A stretch of 41,477 nt of DNA. It comes from Alphaproteobacteria bacterium (GTDB lineage Bacteria > Pseudomonadota > Alphaproteobacteria > Rhizobiales > Rhizobiaceae). The notes below the pieces were generated by a model that saw only the letters and a program-made list of their open reading frames with translations, was not told where the DNA came from and did not search any database. Of the stretch, positions 8,723 through 17,422 are shown one piece after another. The stretch covers positions 1-41,477 of the forward strand of contig JAJRQF010000107.1 of assembly GCA_024280375.1 (NCBI GenBank), in the 5' to 3' direction. Position numbers and translations under genes: made by a program. Every line of letters begins with the position of its first letter. Position 1 is the first letter of the stretch.

Positions 8723-8747
8723 ACAAAAAGGGCGCCATACAGCGCCC
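8721..8747 (-). terminator. Intrinsic terminator of the F0 operon
   Basis: On the minus strand the stem GGGCGC (8747-8742), loop TGTATG and GCGCCC (8735-8730) are followed by TTTTTGTTT. It lies 29 bases past the stop codon of the ATP synthase b gene. Its T-run reaches the stop codon of rnhB on the other strand, so the two convergent genes leave no free spacer. Confidence 0.85.
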
Positions 8748-8775
8748 AATTCAAATTACCAGAAAATGACTGAAA

Positions 8776-9261
8776 TCAGTTCAGATGAGATTTAACTTCT
8801 GAAATGCTCTTGTCAAAAAAATCATCCGATGACTTGCCGGTCAGCTTGGCAGCCAGGATATTTTCGGTTGCGGCAATGGCAAGATCAACTGCAGAAGATT
8901 TAACTTCCAAAATTGCCTGACTTTCAGCCTGGGCAATTTTTTGTTCAGCCAAGGAAGTGCGGCGCACCACATATTCTTCGGTTTTTATCTTCGCTTCAGC
9001 AGCAATCGCCTTAGCTTCATGTTCGGCTGATGAAATGATGCTGGCGGCTTCTTTTTCCGCTTCCTTGCGCTTGCGCTGGTATTCGGCCAGCAATTGTTGA
9101 GCCTCTTCGCGCAAACGTCGGGCCTCGGCCAATTCAGTACTGATTTTCTCAGCCCTGCCATCAAGTGCCTTACCTATTATTGAAGGCACTTTCAGATAAA
9201 CCATATAGCCCAGAAAAATAATCAGGCCGATCATTGCATAAAAGGTTGCATCGAGTTCCAT
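8776..9261 (-). CDS. atpF: ATP synthase F0 subunit b
   Basis: The 161-residue b subunit of the peripheral stalk. An N-terminal membrane anchor covers residues 6-25. A long charged coiled coil of about 100 residues follows (LAEARRLREEAQQLLAEYQ), and the C-terminal part would contact subunit delta. Alphaproteobacteria carry two b-type genes that form a heterodimer; this is the shorter one without an N-terminal extension. GGAGCG precedes the start. It is the last gene of the F0 operon, 10 bp after the b' gene, and is followed by an intrinsic terminator. Confidence 0.93.
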   Translation of the reverse strand: MELDATFYAMIGLIIFLGYMVYLKVPSIIGKALDGRAEKISTELAEARRLREEAQQLLAEYQRKRKEAEKEAASIISSAEHEAKAIAAEAKIKTEEYVVRRTSLAEQKIAQAESQAILEVKSSAVDLAIAATENILAAKLTGKSSDDFFDKSISEVKSHLN

Positions 9262-9271
9262 GATTTCGCTC

Positions 9272-9835
9272 CTAGCTTTTGCCTGCTTGTTTGATTGCAG
9301 CAGTTACATCTGCTTTAGAAACCTTGCCACCAAGTAGCTCATTGACCATTACAGCGGCTGTATCCTCTGCAATCGACCCAACTTCTGACAATGCTGCCTG
9401 CTTAATTTCGGCAATCTTGTCTTCCGCAGTTGCAAGCTTGGCTGAAAGTTCAGCTTCAACTTTCTCACGATAGCTTTCAGCTTCCGCCTTGGCTTTGTCG
9501 CTTGCCTCTGTTGCAATTGCATGGGCTTTTGACTTGGCCTCAGCGAGTTCCTGCTCATAGGCAGCAATGGCTTCGTCAGATTCTTGCTTGAAGCGATTTG
9601 CTTCTTCAAGATCCTGGGCGATGCGATCACTGCGAACTTCCAGAATATCACTTATCCGTGGCAGCACCACTTTCGACATCAGGTAGTAAAACAGGCCAAA
9701 TGTTATTGCCAACCACAAAAGCTGTGAAGCAAAAGTGCTCGAGTCAAACGGCGGAAATGCTCCACCGCCCTCTTGCCCGCCGGGAGTACCGACCTCAGAG
9801 TTTGTACCAGTTTCATGTTCTTTGGTTGCGGCCAT
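9272..9835 (-). CDS. atpF2: ATP synthase F0 subunit b' (second b-type subunit)
   Basis: The 187-residue b' subunit. It has a hydrophilic glycine-rich N-terminal extension of about 35 residues, a membrane segment at about 36-57 (LLWLAITFGLFYYLM), the conserved LPRISDILEVRSDRI turn and a long coiled coil rich in E, A and K. The extension before the membrane anchor distinguishes it from subunit b. GAGGACGG lies before the ATG. It sits between the c-subunit gene and the b gene, the standard order in this group. The gene name varies between databases (atpG, atpF2, atpX). Confidence 0.92.
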   Translation of the reverse strand: MAATKEHETGTNSEVGTPGGQEGGGAFPPFDSSTFASQLLWLAITFGLFYYLMSKVVLPRISDILEVRSDRIAQDLEEANRFKQESDEAIAAYEQELAEAKSKAHAIATEASDKAKAEAESYREKVEAELSAKLATAEDKIAEIKQAALSEVGSIAEDTAAVMVNELLGGKVSKADVTAAIKQAGKS

Positions 9836-9899
9836 TATTCCGTCCTCAAAGGGAAGTCGGGCACGTGCGTACCCAAATTCCAGTCAATTGGAATTTAAA

Positions 9900-10124
9900 T
9901 TATCCAAACAGGATAAGAAGCGCTATCAGAAGGGCGAAAATGCCCAAAGCTTCGGTCACCGCAAATCCAAAGATCAGGTTGGTGAACTGGCCAGCCGCAG
10001 CTGAAGGGTTGCGCAGGGCGCCAGAAAGAAACTGACCGAAAAGTGTACCCACACCGATACCAGCCGCTCCAACGCCAATCGCTGCAATGCCGGCACCAAT
10101 CAATTTTGCTGCTTCAGGTTCCAT
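9900..10124 (-). CDS. atpE: ATP synthase F0 subunit c
   Basis: The 74-residue proteolipid that forms the rotor ring. It consists of two membrane helices with a polar loop (RNP at 38-40). The first helix has the glycine-rich [16 protein letters not shown] pattern. The proton-binding acid is E58 in [10 protein letters not shown] longer frame starting upstream at 10235 is open, but the ATG at 10124 has AAAGGAAC just before it and gives the family's normal length of 74-75 residues. The gene lies between subunit a and b'. Confidence 0.96.
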   Translation of the reverse strand: MEPEAAKLIGAGIAAIGVGAAGIGVGTLFGQFLSGALRNPSAAAGQFTNLIFGFAVTEALGIFALLIALLILFG

Positions 10125-10176
10125 GATATTGTTCCTTTGTTTTAGTTGATATGTTGTTTGTTTTCCCGCACTGCCA

Positions 10177-10929
10177 TTAGTGCGAGGGATGAATTGCATC
10201 GTTGAGATACATGCATGTGAGGATGGCAAATACATAGGCTTGCAAGAATGCCACCAAAAATTCGAGTGCTGTAAGCGCTACAGTAAATGCCAACGGCAAC
10301 AATGCGCCCAGCATTCCACCAAAGCCCATTCCTGTAAGCGTCACTACAAAACCGGCAAAGACTTTCAAAGTAATGTGGCCAGCCAACATGTTTGCAAACA
10401 AACGCACCGACAATGAAAGCGGGCGGGAAATGAAGGAAAGCACTTCAATCGGCACAATGATTGCTGCCAGTATTGGCGGCACGCCACCGGGTACGAATAG
10501 CTTCAAAAAGCCAATACCATTGCGCCAAAACCCATAAATCAGCACAATACCAATTACTAACAGCGCCAGCGCCGCCGTTATAATTATGTGACTGGTCACC
10601 GTGAAGAAATACGGAAACATGCCAAACAGGTTGGCGATAAGAATGAAAACAAACAGTGAAAATACCAGCGGGAAGAACTTCATGCCTTCTGAGCCTGCAC
10701 TTTGACGCAGGATATTTGCGATAAATTCGTAAGCCATTTCTGAAATCGATTGGGCGCGGCCAGGAATAAGCCCCCTGCCACTTGTCGAAAAGATCAAAAA
10801 CGCAGAAGAAAGAGCAACCGTTGCCACCATAAAGAGGGCAGAGTTGGTGAAAGATACATCAAAGCCAGCCACTTCCAGCGGAAGTAGTTTGGTAATCTGA
10901 AATTGGTGAATTGGATCTGTCGCCACCAT
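10177..10929 (-). CDS. atpB: ATP synthase F0 subunit a
   Basis: The 250-residue stator channel subunit. It has five or six membrane helices. The essential arginine is R176 in [15 protein letters not shown], which faces the c-ring acid. The C-terminal helix contains [24 protein letters not shown], also typical. AGAGG precedes the ATG. It is followed 52 bp later by atpE and preceded by atpI in the same direction. Confidence 0.96.
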   Translation of the reverse strand: MVATDPIHQFQITKLLPLEVAGFDVSFTNSALFMVATVALSSAFLIFSTSGRGLIPGRAQSISEMAYEFIANILRQSAGSEGMKFFPLVFSLFVFILIANLFGMFPYFFTVTSHIIITAALALLVIGIVLIYGFWRNGIGFLKLFVPGGVPPILAAIIVPIEVLSFISRPLSLSVRLFANMLAGHITLKVFAGFVVTLTGMGFGGMLGALLPLAFTVALTALEFLVAFLQAYVFAILTCMYLNDAIHPSH

Positions 10930-11060
10930 ATGCCTCTTTTAAAATTGACTATTGTCGTCATACAAATCGACAACGCTCATCGTTGTTCGTTCAACAATCA
11001 CAGCCGTCACTTACAGGACAGGCCAATGGGTTTCAACCTTCGTTTTGCGTCTATTGCATC

Positions 11061-11462
11061 TTATTCGTCATTCTTGGGGTCAATTGTTGCCCCAAGATGC
11101 AAATTTGATTCAGCAACCATGCCCGCTGCACGTAGTGCATTTAGCACTCCTGCGCCAAACCCAAGAAACAAAAAAACAATCATTCCCCACGGCGAAGTAC
11201 CAAAAACCGTATCAATCGCATAACCAATTCCGACGCCGACTATTATTGCGGCGATAAATTCGGAGCTTAATTTCATTGCCTGCGCAATGCCTGCCGATTT
11301 AGATGATTTTTGTTTTTCTATTTCAATTTCAATGGCTTGCTGGTGCTTGCTTAGGCGGTTCCCCAGATTGTCCAGCCGGTTTGACAATTCTTTGTCACCG
11401 GTCGCAACACCGCGCTTACGCCCAACAGGGGTCTTGCCGGTTCCATCAGGCCGCTCACTCAT
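11061..11462 (-). CDS. atpI: ATP synthase protein I (AtpI family)
   Basis: A 133-residue membrane protein of the AtpI family, thought to help assemble the c-ring. The N-terminal half is charged and coiled-coil-like (residues 1-60). Two membrane helices follow in the C-terminal half (FIAAIIVGVGIGYAID and GMIVFLFLGFGAGVLN), joined by FGTSPWG. The open frame extends upstream to 11561, but that leader is cysteine-rich and unlike the family; the ATG at 11462 (MSERPDG) is more likely even though its ribosome binding site is weak. It heads the F0 operon. The 131-bp gap to atpB contains nothing that I recognise. Confidence 0.85.
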   Translation of the reverse strand: MSERPDGTGKTPVGRKRGVATGDKELSNRLDNLGNRLSKHQQAIEIEIEKQKSSKSAGIAQAMKLSSEFIAAIIVGVGIGYAIDTVFGTSPWGMIVFLFLGFGAGVLNALRAAGMVAESNLHLGATIDPKNDE

Positions 11463-11726
11463 AATTGCACCAAATATATATGACGTTGAAATCAAGTCTG
11501 CCATTGCCCCGCAACAGATAGCAAAACGGGCGCAAAGCTGCGCGAACCATAGGTTTGGCAATCATATGTGTCAAGCGGCGGAATTGCCCAATTAAGCTGT
11601 TGAAATTTAACAGTTAATTCTCTTCAATTATGCCTGCGACAAAGCGCCTAGCAACAAATCAAAAAAACCTGACTTTTTTTTGGGGATACCAATAAATCAT
11701 ACCAGTATTTTTGTACAAAGTTACAT

Positions 11727-12959
11727 TTAGGACCAACCGCCGCCTTTTGTGCGATAAAATATATGTTGCCCGATTTGTTTCATGCGGATCATGGATTTTG
11801 CCCAACGGGGACTCACATAGGTTGCGTGATAATGGGTGGATGATCCCACTTCTTTCACCCATAATTTCCCATCGGTTGCCCGTTTTGCGACCGCTTTTGC
11901 GGTCAACCAATGTTTTTTCGAACGGACCCGATCACGAATTCCATCGCAGGCAAAGGAAAACTGGCAGCGGTTCTTCCAGGATTTATTTTGATAAACCACG
12001 CCGCAAATTGAATTTGGATAGGTGGGGTTCTTCACCCGGTTGAGAATCACTTGCGCAACAGCTGCCTGCCCGCGTATCGGCTCTCCGCGAGCTTCAAAAT
12101 AGATACCAACTGCGAGACAATATTGTGCACCCTTGGATTTTGCCCGGCGGGGAAGCTTTTTAATTGCCCATTTATGGTCACCACGTCCAAGAAACGGGCT
12201 TGAATAGGCCAATTTGGATTTTCCAAATAATGCATTGAACGGGCTGTTCGTTTCATCGCCCACCGCCGCATAGGCAACCAGCAGGGAAGGCTTGATGCCG
12301 CCTTTTAATCTGATTCGGGCGCTGGCAAGCATCAACCTTGGTTTTAATACGGCTGATGACCTGATACTTGCAGGCGTCCTACTCAAAAAAACACCGGCCA
12401 ACTGAACCGGTGCTATTGAACTGCGTTTTTTGCTAAAGGCCAACCTTGCACGAGACTTATCAACGAAATGCCGCAAAAGGCTGCTTTTTCGAACGATTGA
12501 TCCGGCCGAAAAATGCGCCGGCGGGCGTTTAATCGTTGAGGAGATTACCCGATCACCTTTAAGCGAGCGGTTTACTTTAAATGGCTTGGGCGTTTTACCC
12601 TTTAGGCTCACCTGCTTCAACGCGGCGCTTCCAGGCCCGCCTGTGGTTTCAACCCTCAATTTGCGTTGAATGGAGCCGGTAACAACAGGATCGACGTCGC
12701 CGCTAAAGCGGGCAGAATAGGTGGAACCGGTTGGAAACTCGATCGCACGGGCGGTCCAGCGCAGTTCGTCCGGTATTGGCTTGGATGAAAATTCCGCAAT
12801 GTCCTGATAGGCGACTGTTGATGCGGATGCCACCAAAATGCCCGCACAGATGGCAAGCCTTGTGCCAATGACGGATACCGGTTTTGTTGAGAAAAACGAG
12901 GGGCCAGCGCCCGAACCGGCGCGAAAATACTCAAGGATACGCAAAACACTACTCCACAC
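11727..12959 (-). CDS. Cell wall hydrolase (SleB/Hydrolase_2 type)
   Basis: A 410-residue envelope protein. A membrane anchor or signal segment lies at about residues 29-50. A long basic, low-complexity linker follows (50-270). The C-terminal domain at about 279-405 is a SleB-like cell wall hydrolase (lytic transglycosylase fold): YFEARGEP holds the likely catalytic glutamate E289, and AAVAQVILNRVKNPTYPNSICGVV and the CQFSFACDG segment are hallmark motifs. It is expected to cut peptidoglycan in growth or division. The start is a GTG, and the weak AGG before it leaves the exact N-terminus open. The gene is alone; downstream of it is an A7/T8 tract (11661-11681) of uncertain meaning. Confidence 0.85.
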   Translation of the reverse strand: MWSSVLRILEYFRAGSGAGPSFFSTKPVSVIGTRLAICAGILVASASTVAYQDIAEFSSKPIPDELRWTARAIEFPTGSTYSARFSGDVDPVVTGSIQRKLRVETTGGPGSAALKQVSLKGKTPKPFKVNRSLKGDRVISSTIKRPPAHFSAGSIVRKSSLLRHFVDKSRARLAFSKKRSSIAPVQLAGVFLSRTPASIRSSAVLKPRLMLASARIRLKGGIKPSLLVAYAAVGDETNSPFNALFGKSKLAYSSPFLGRGDHKWAIKKLPRRAKSKGAQYCLAVGIYFEARGEPIRGQAAVAQVILNRVKNPTYPNSICGVVYQNKSWKNRCQFSFACDGIRDRVRSKKHWLTAKAVAKRATDGKLWVKEVGSSTHYHATYVSPRWAKSMIRMKQIGQHIFYRTKGGGWS

Positions 12960-13116
12960 AACTAACCTGAACTCAATCAGGCTTTACTGAAATAGATCAT
13001 CCTTCGTTAACCTTGATAAGCCGTTAACACGACAAATATTGCGGGTTTTAGTTTGTTTGAGTGGTATATATCGCTCACTTTTGATGGTTCAAATTTGCGC
13101 ATCGCTTTCCCTCCAT

Positions 13117-13269
13117 CGTCATCCTCGGGCTTGACCCGAGGATCCAGAAAGATTGCGGCACATTAAATAGATATAGGTGAAGTCATTCCCGCAGCGTCCA
13201 CAATTCTCCAAACCAGTGTCAGCAAATTGATGACCTACAAGATCCTCGGCACGGGGGCCGAGGATGACG
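13117..13269. repeat. 153-bp extragenic element with inverted ends
   Basis: The left end CGTCATCCTCGG (13117-13128) and the right end CCGAGGATGACG (13258-13269) are perfect inverted repeats. Each end also forms its own hairpin: CCTCGGG/CCCGAGG at 13123-13141 and ATCCTCGG/CCGAGGAT at 13242-13265. Palindromes of the type GTCATCCTCGGG-CTTGA-CCCGAGG are common extragenic repeats in alphaproteobacteria. The interior has no gene. Confidence 0.75.
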
Positions 13270-13272
13270 ACG

Positions 13273-13441
13273 TTAGGTGGAATTCGGTGCATCGCTTTGC
13301 CATACGTTCGCTTGCGTGATTGAGAGACACCGAAGAGGTGTCCGGCCGGTCAGGCCGCACCCGCGCAGGCTGTGCAAAGTACAAACAGCCGTGAGCGAAA
13401 CAAGTCGGCGCTCACTTTTAGTTTTCCGTTTGCTTTATCTG
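13273..13441. repeat. Degenerate inverted fragments of the dispersed element
   Basis: This stretch carries GTGCATCGCT (13288-13297) and GCCGTGAGCGA (13391-13401), the reverse complements of core pieces of the dispersed family, plus a GACACC/GGTGTC hairpin (13325-13341). It looks like a decayed inverted copy. The whole gap 12960-13541 appears to hold only repeats; the open frames in it have no ribosome binding site and follow the repeat units. Confidence 0.4.
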
Positions 13442-13535
13442 CTCAAATCTTGCGCATCGCTTTTCCTAAGGTTCATGTTTTGCGCTTCGTTTCACTCAAC
13501 GTGCAACATGAACTACGCTCTACGTGCGATTTGAG
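13442..13535. repeat. Nested hairpins: one 43-bp unit inside the loop of another
   Basis: The outer arms are CTCAAAT (13442-13448) and ATTTGAG (13529-13535). In their loop lies a complete 43-bp unit with arms GTTCATGTT (13471-13479) and AACATGAAC (13505-13513). Both units share the internal pattern TTGCGC-xTCG and CGTGC. The same 43-bp unit recurs at 25372-25414, and an expanded form at 37520-37572. Confidence 0.65.
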
Positions 13536-13541
13536 TTTTCA

Positions 13542-14963
13542 TCACTTCTTTTTCTTCTTGGCATAGGGGTTTTCGCTGCCACGAATAAACAGCCTGATAG
13601 GCGTGCCATAAAGATCGAAGGCCTCGCGCAATCCGTTCACCAAATATCGTGAATAGGAGGTGGGCAAAGAATCAGGTCGCGACGACTGCACCGAAAATGT
13701 CGGCGGCCGTGATTTTGGCTGGGTGATATATTTTAGCCGAATACGGCGCCCGGCAACCGCTGGAGGTGGATGCTGATTTTCCGCCCCTTCCAGCCAACGG
13801 TTTAGCTTGGCGGTAGAAATACGCCGGTTCCACACCACATGCACATCCAGCACCGCTTGCAAAAGTTTATCTATATTATATCCGGTCTGCCCGGATACGG
13901 GAATGCAAAGCAGGCCCTTAACCTGCGGCAGCAGGCGTTCAGCTTTCTCGTTCAGTTCGCGCAACACCTTTTGGCGGTCCTCGATCAAATCCCACTTATT
14001 GAAAGCAATGACGGGTGCCCTGCCCTCTTTGATGATTTGATCAACAATATGCATATCCTGTTTTTCAAACGGCATCGTTGCATCAAACATGATGATAACG
14101 ACTTCGGCATATTGAATGGCGCGCTTGCCATCGGCTACCGAGAGCTTTTCCAGCTTCTCATGGACCCGCGACCTGCGCCGCATGCCTGCCGTATCAAAAA
14201 GCCTGATGGTGCGACCATGCCACTCCCAATTGACCGAAATGGAATCGCGCGTAATCCCCGCCTCCGGGCCGGTCAGAAGCCTGTCTTCGCCGAGCATTTG
14301 ATTGATCAGGGTCGATTTTCCTGCATTAGGTCTGCCGACCACGGCAATCTTCAGCGGCCTGGTATTATCGTAGGTAAACTCGGCATCTTCATCAATTTCG
14401 CCGTCATCTGCATCGTCTAAATTATCGTCATCATCTGAAATTTTGGCCAATTGACCAAAGGCCACGTCCTCTCCCAATCGCTCGACCAGTGCATCGCGCA
14501 AATCCACCATGCCGTCGCCATGTTCGGCAGAAATTGGTATAGGATCGCCAAAACCCATGCCAAAGGATTCATAATAGCCAGAATCCCCCTTGTTGCCCTC
14601 AACCTTATTGGCAACAAGAATAACCTTGCCGCCGGATTTTCGAAGCATGGAGGCAAATGCCTTGTCTGCGGGCACCACACCCGCGCGGGCATCGATAACG
14701 AAGAACGAAATGTCAGCTTCGAGCACAGCGGCCTCGGTTTGGCTGCGCATCCGGCCCTCAAGGCTATCTCTCGATGCCTCTTCAAGCCCGGCAGTATCGA
14801 TGACTTCGAAATTTATATCGCCAATTTTGGCTTGCCCCATACGGCGATCGCGGGTGACGCCTGGGGTATCGTCGACCAAAGCAAGCCGCTTGCCCACCAA
14901 CCGGTTGAACAAGGTGGATTTACCCACATTGGGCCTTCCGATAATAGCAACTGTAAAACTCAT
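13542..14963 (-). CDS. der: Ribosome biogenesis GTPase Der (EngA)
   Basis: A 473-residue GTPase with two tandem G domains that assists 50S subunit assembly. Domain 1 has GRPNVGKST at 9-17, DTAGLEE at 56-62 and NKVE at 119-122. Domain 2 has GRPNAGKST at 210-218, DTAG at 257-260 and NKWD at 322-325. The C-terminal KH-like domain ends in a lysine run. The linker between the two G domains (about 175-197) is strongly acidic, with more than a dozen D/E residues, and longer than in the E. coli protein. It lies 48 bp downstream of the YfgM-like TPR gene in the same direction, a neighbourhood also seen in gammaproteobacteria (yfgM-bamB-der), though bamB is absent here. Confidence 0.96.
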   Translation of the reverse strand: MSFTVAIIGRPNVGKSTLFNRLVGKRLALVDDTPGVTRDRRMGQAKIGDINFEVIDTAGLEEASRDSLEGRMRSQTEAAVLEADISFFVIDARAGVVPADKAFASMLRKSGGKVILVANKVEGNKGDSGYYESFGMGFGDPIPISAEHGDGMVDLRDALVERLGEDVAFGQLAKISDDDDNLDDADDGEIDEDAEFTYDNTRPLKIAVVGRPNAGKSTLINQMLGEDRLLTGPEAGITRDSISVNWEWHGRTIRLFDTAGMRRRSRVHEKLEKLSVADGKRAIQYAEVVIIMFDATMPFEKQDMHIVDQIIKEGRAPVIAFNKWDLIEDRQKVLRELNEKAERLLPQVKGLLCIPVSGQTGYNIDKLLQAVLDVHVVWNRRISTAKLNRWLEGAENQHPPPAVAGRRIRLKYITQPKSRPPTFSVQSSRPDSLPTSYSRYLVNGLREAFDLYGTPIRLFIRGSENPYAKKKKK

Positions 14964-15011
14964 ATTAGGTCCTGATCGGTCCTGAAAAACTGGCCATCCA
15001 ATAGCGAAATG

Positions 15012-15683
15012 CTATTTTCGCGCCGGCCCGCCCTTGCCGGCAATAAGATCAAGCATAAGATTAGCGCGACCTCGCATGGAGTTTGGCGCATCCTGATCAT
15101 TAGAAATCAGCGTGAAATATTTTGCAGCCTCTTTCAAATCGCCTGCCTTCCAAGCGGCAAGGCCAAGACCTTCACGCGCAGAATGTCGGAAAGGAATACC
15201 GGGTTTGGCCAGTACTTCTATGCGTTTTTTAACCTCGTCGCGGGTGCCAATATCGACCAGCAACAGGCCGGCGCGTAGCCTTGCCAAATCCCGGTAGGTA
15301 TCGTCAATCTTCGAATTATCGGCAATTTTGTCATAGGCGGCAACGGCAGCTTTGGCCTCACCTTTACCGGTCAATTCTGATGCCATACGCATCCGTGCAA
15401 GAGCCGCATAGGCCTCGGGCCCGGTATCGGCCAATTTTGCCAGAGCTTTTATCGCCTCATCGTGCTTGTTGTCATTGGAAAGCTGCACGGCTGCCATAAA
15501 TGCATCACCAGCCGTTTCGGCCTGAGATTCCTGGTAAAATTTGTAGCCGCGGTAACCAGCGGTCAGCAAAACAATGCTCAGCGCCACGCCAATGACCAAT
15601 TTGCCATAACGCGACCAGAATTGTTGCATTTTTTCGCTGCGCAGTTCCTCGTCAACTTCGCGGATAAAACTGTCGTCTGACAT
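15012..15683 (-). CDS. Membrane-anchored TPR protein (YfgM-like, PF09976 type)
   Basis: A 223-residue protein with a short cytoplasmic N-terminus (MSDDSFIREVDEELRSEK), one membrane helix at about 30-48 and a periplasmic helical TPR-like region. This is the layout of YfgM, which works with the periplasmic chaperone network near the Sec translocon. GAGAAGG lies six bases before the ATG at 15683, so I prefer it to the in-frame GTG at 15698. It is followed by der, which agrees with the family's usual neighbour. The 227-bp gap upstream towards the NnrU-like gene shows no gene. Confidence 0.8.
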   Translation of the reverse strand: MSDDSFIREVDEELRSEKMQQFWSRYGKLVIGVALSIVLLTAGYRGYKFYQESQAETAGDAFMAAVQLSNDNKHDEAIKALAKLADTGPEAYAALARMRMASELTGKGEAKAAVAAYDKIADNSKIDDTYRDLARLRAGLLLVDIGTRDEVKKRIEVLAKPGIPFRHSAREGLGLAAWKAGDLKEAAKYFTLISNDQDAPNSMRGRANLMLDLIAGKGGPARK

Positions 15684-15910
15684 TTCAAACCTTCTCACTC
15701 ATGTACATCGCGCAATATCAAATAATGCGGTTGCCATACTTTATCTGTTTTCACATGTCTGTTGCGGTAAATCCAACGCCCGCAAAACATGTTTTATATC
15801 CAGCCGGAAATCAGGCTAATATGTTTCTCAAGCGGCCTTCTAGCCTATTTTTCACCATAAGTAAGGGGGTATCAGGAACAATTGAGTTTAATGAGTGCCG
15901 CAAAGCCCGA

Positions 15911-16480
15911 TCACATTACCGGCATGACGCCAAACAGGAACAGATGAAACTTCCATATGAACAAAACATAAAGCCCAAGCCCGGTGACCACTGCAATTAT
16001 GTCATTGCGTATTAGTGGCTCAACCGGCTCTGCTTTTGGCCTGCCAAGTGCTGATTTAAGATTAACTATGGCCCACAGCAAAAATGTTCCAAATAAAATC
16101 AGCGATGCCAGATCGCCATTCATCCAAAGATGGGAAATCGACCACAATATTGTGGCCAGCAGAAATGGATGTTTGAATTTGCGCTTGATGTATCCGGGGC
16201 CAAGATTGGAAACCATCATCATGACAAAAGCAATTGCCATCAACAAAAGCACCACATGATACATTTCACTGAAGGGCACATAAACCTGACTTGCATCTAT
16301 TTTTGCCCGCGCATAACCATAGATCAGCAAAACAAATGAAATCAGCGATACAATTGAATAAATTGCTTTCCATTTGTTTTCACCCATGGTCCCAATGGTT
16401 GTGAGACGCCAGTCTGGCGCAACAATACGTACTGAATGAATGCCGATAAAACCGATCAGTCCGATAACAAGAAAAACCAT
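15911..16480 (-). CDS. NnrU family membrane protein
   Basis: A 189-residue integral membrane protein with five or six hydrophobic helices. It contains HPFLLATILWSISHLWMNGD, the conserved region of the NnrU family, and an N-terminal GLIGFIGIHSVRIV. NnrU was named for a role in nitric oxide/nitrite reduction in Rhodobacter, but many members lie outside denitrification clusters and the function is not settled; no denitrification gene is present here. The ATG at 16480 has AAGGGGATT in good position and is preferred to a TTG two codons upstream. Confidence 0.82.
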   Translation of the reverse strand: MVFLVIGLIGFIGIHSVRIVAPDWRLTTIGTMGENKWKAIYSIVSLISFVLLIYGYARAKIDASQVYVPFSEMYHVVLLLMAIAFVMMMVSNLGPGYIKRKFKHPFLLATILWSISHLWMNGDLASLILFGTFLLWAIVNLKSALGRPKAEPVEPLIRNDIIAVVTGLGLYVLFIWKFHLFLFGVMPVM

Positions 16481-16616
16481 AACCAATCCCCTTTTTTAAA
16501 TAACCGAACATCTTTTCCGGCAAACCTTGGGCCGTGACCCTATTGTAAGTCTACTTCATTAGCTGTTCAATATACAGACACAGATATAAATGTAGTATCG
16601 GGAATGGGAGACAATT

Positions 16617-16949
16617 TTGACCATTGATCTGGACGTTGCAGCGCGCCTGCTTGAGCAAAAACGCGATGAATTAGAAAACCTCTCTGAAATTTCGCAAGCG
16701 GCACGCGATACGGTAACGCTCGATCAACAGTCGGTTGGCCGCCTTTCGCGCATGGATGCCATGCAGCATCAAGCAATGAACCAGGCAACCGAGCGCACGA
16801 GGCAGCGCGATCTTAACCGCATCAAGGCGGCGATTGGGCGAATTGACGAGGGTGAATACGGATATTGCGCAGAATGCGGCGATGAGATCGCCGAACGCCG
16901 TCTGGAAGTCGACCCGATGGCAGAACGATGCATTAATTGTGCGAGCTAA
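16617..16949 (+). CDS. TraR/DksA C4-type zinc finger protein, 110 aa
   Basis: A small DksA/TraR-family protein. The N-terminal 75 residues form a charged coiled-coil-like helix pair. The C-terminal zinc finger is CAECGDEI followed by CINC (C-x2-C ... C-x2-C) near the end. Proteins of this group bind the secondary channel of RNA polymerase and change initiation. It is shorter than the full DksA, so it probably belongs to the small TraR-like class. The start is a TTG with GGGAG (16606-16610) six bases ahead. No partner gene is adjacent. Confidence 0.85.
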   Translation: MTIDLDVAARLLEQKRDELENLSEISQAARDTVTLDQQSVGRLSRMDAMQHQAMNQATERTRQRDLNRIKAAIGRIDEGEYGYCAECGDEIAERRLEVDPMAERCINCAS

Positions 16950-16995
16950 GGTTATTCTGCTTGTTTTGAATACAGGTTAGTTTGTTGGCTTGTTC

Positions 16996-17026
16996 GCTCA
17001 CGGCTAACCGGCCGAACTTGTCGGCC
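16996..17026. repeat. Fragment of the dispersed element with GGCCGA hairpin
   Basis: GCTCACGGC (16996-17004) is the conserved core of the dispersed family. GGCCGA-ACTTG-TCGGCC follows at 17010-17026. The same 17-base hairpin occurs at 25424-25440. It lies in the 140-bp gap between the DksA-like gene and the ArsR gene; the rest of the gap is AT-rich and probably carries the ArsR promoter. Confidence 0.55.
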
Positions 17027-17089
17027 TCGAACGGTTGACCGTAAAGATTTCATTTGTTATTTAATCTAATTGTTAATTAATAGGCTATT

Positions 17090-17422
17090 ATGTCGATGGA
17101 AATTTATCAGGTATTTGGCGCTCTGGCGGACCCTACCCGCCTTGCTATAGTGGAGAGATTATTGCGCGAAGGTGAGAAATCTGCCGGCGATCTGGCCGAA
17201 CCCTTTTCGATGTCAAAGCCCGCAATCTCAAGACATATCAAGGTGCTGGAAGACAGCGGGTTGATTGAAAAACGCATCGAGCGGCAATATCGAATGTGCC
17301 GCATAAAGCCAGAAGCAATTGATGCCGTTGGTTCCTGGATTGAAGAACAACGCAAATTCTGGAACGCATCGTTTGACCGGCTCGAGGACGTTCTTGCAAC
17401 CAAGGGCGGCACCAATGAATGA
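17090..17422 (+). CDS. ArsR family transcriptional regulator
   Basis: A 110-residue winged-helix repressor. The helix-turn-helix is AGDLAEPFSMSKPAISRHIKVLEDSGLIEKR (about 33-62), and ALADPTRLAIVERL is the family's opening segment. There are no metal-binding cysteine pairs, so it is likely one of the non-metal ArsR proteins that pair with SRPBCC/AHSA1 proteins. The stop TGA (17420-17422) overlaps the start of the SRPBCC gene at 17415, so the two are co-translated. The ligand is unknown. Confidence 0.9.
   Translation: MSMEIYQVFGALADPTRLAIVERLLREGEKSAGDLAEPFSMSKPAISRHIKVLEDSGLIEKRIERQYRMCRIKPEAIDAVGSWIEEQRKFWNASFDRLEDVLATKGGTNE

Noticed and set aside
11661-11681. A7/T8 tract after the cell wall hydrolase as a terminator
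   Set aside because: The arms are A and T only with no GC stem, so it is not a convincing intrinsic terminator.
13277-13534. An 85-codon plus-strand frame in the gap before der
   Set aside because: It is made of the repeat fragments and nested hairpins and has no ribosome binding site.
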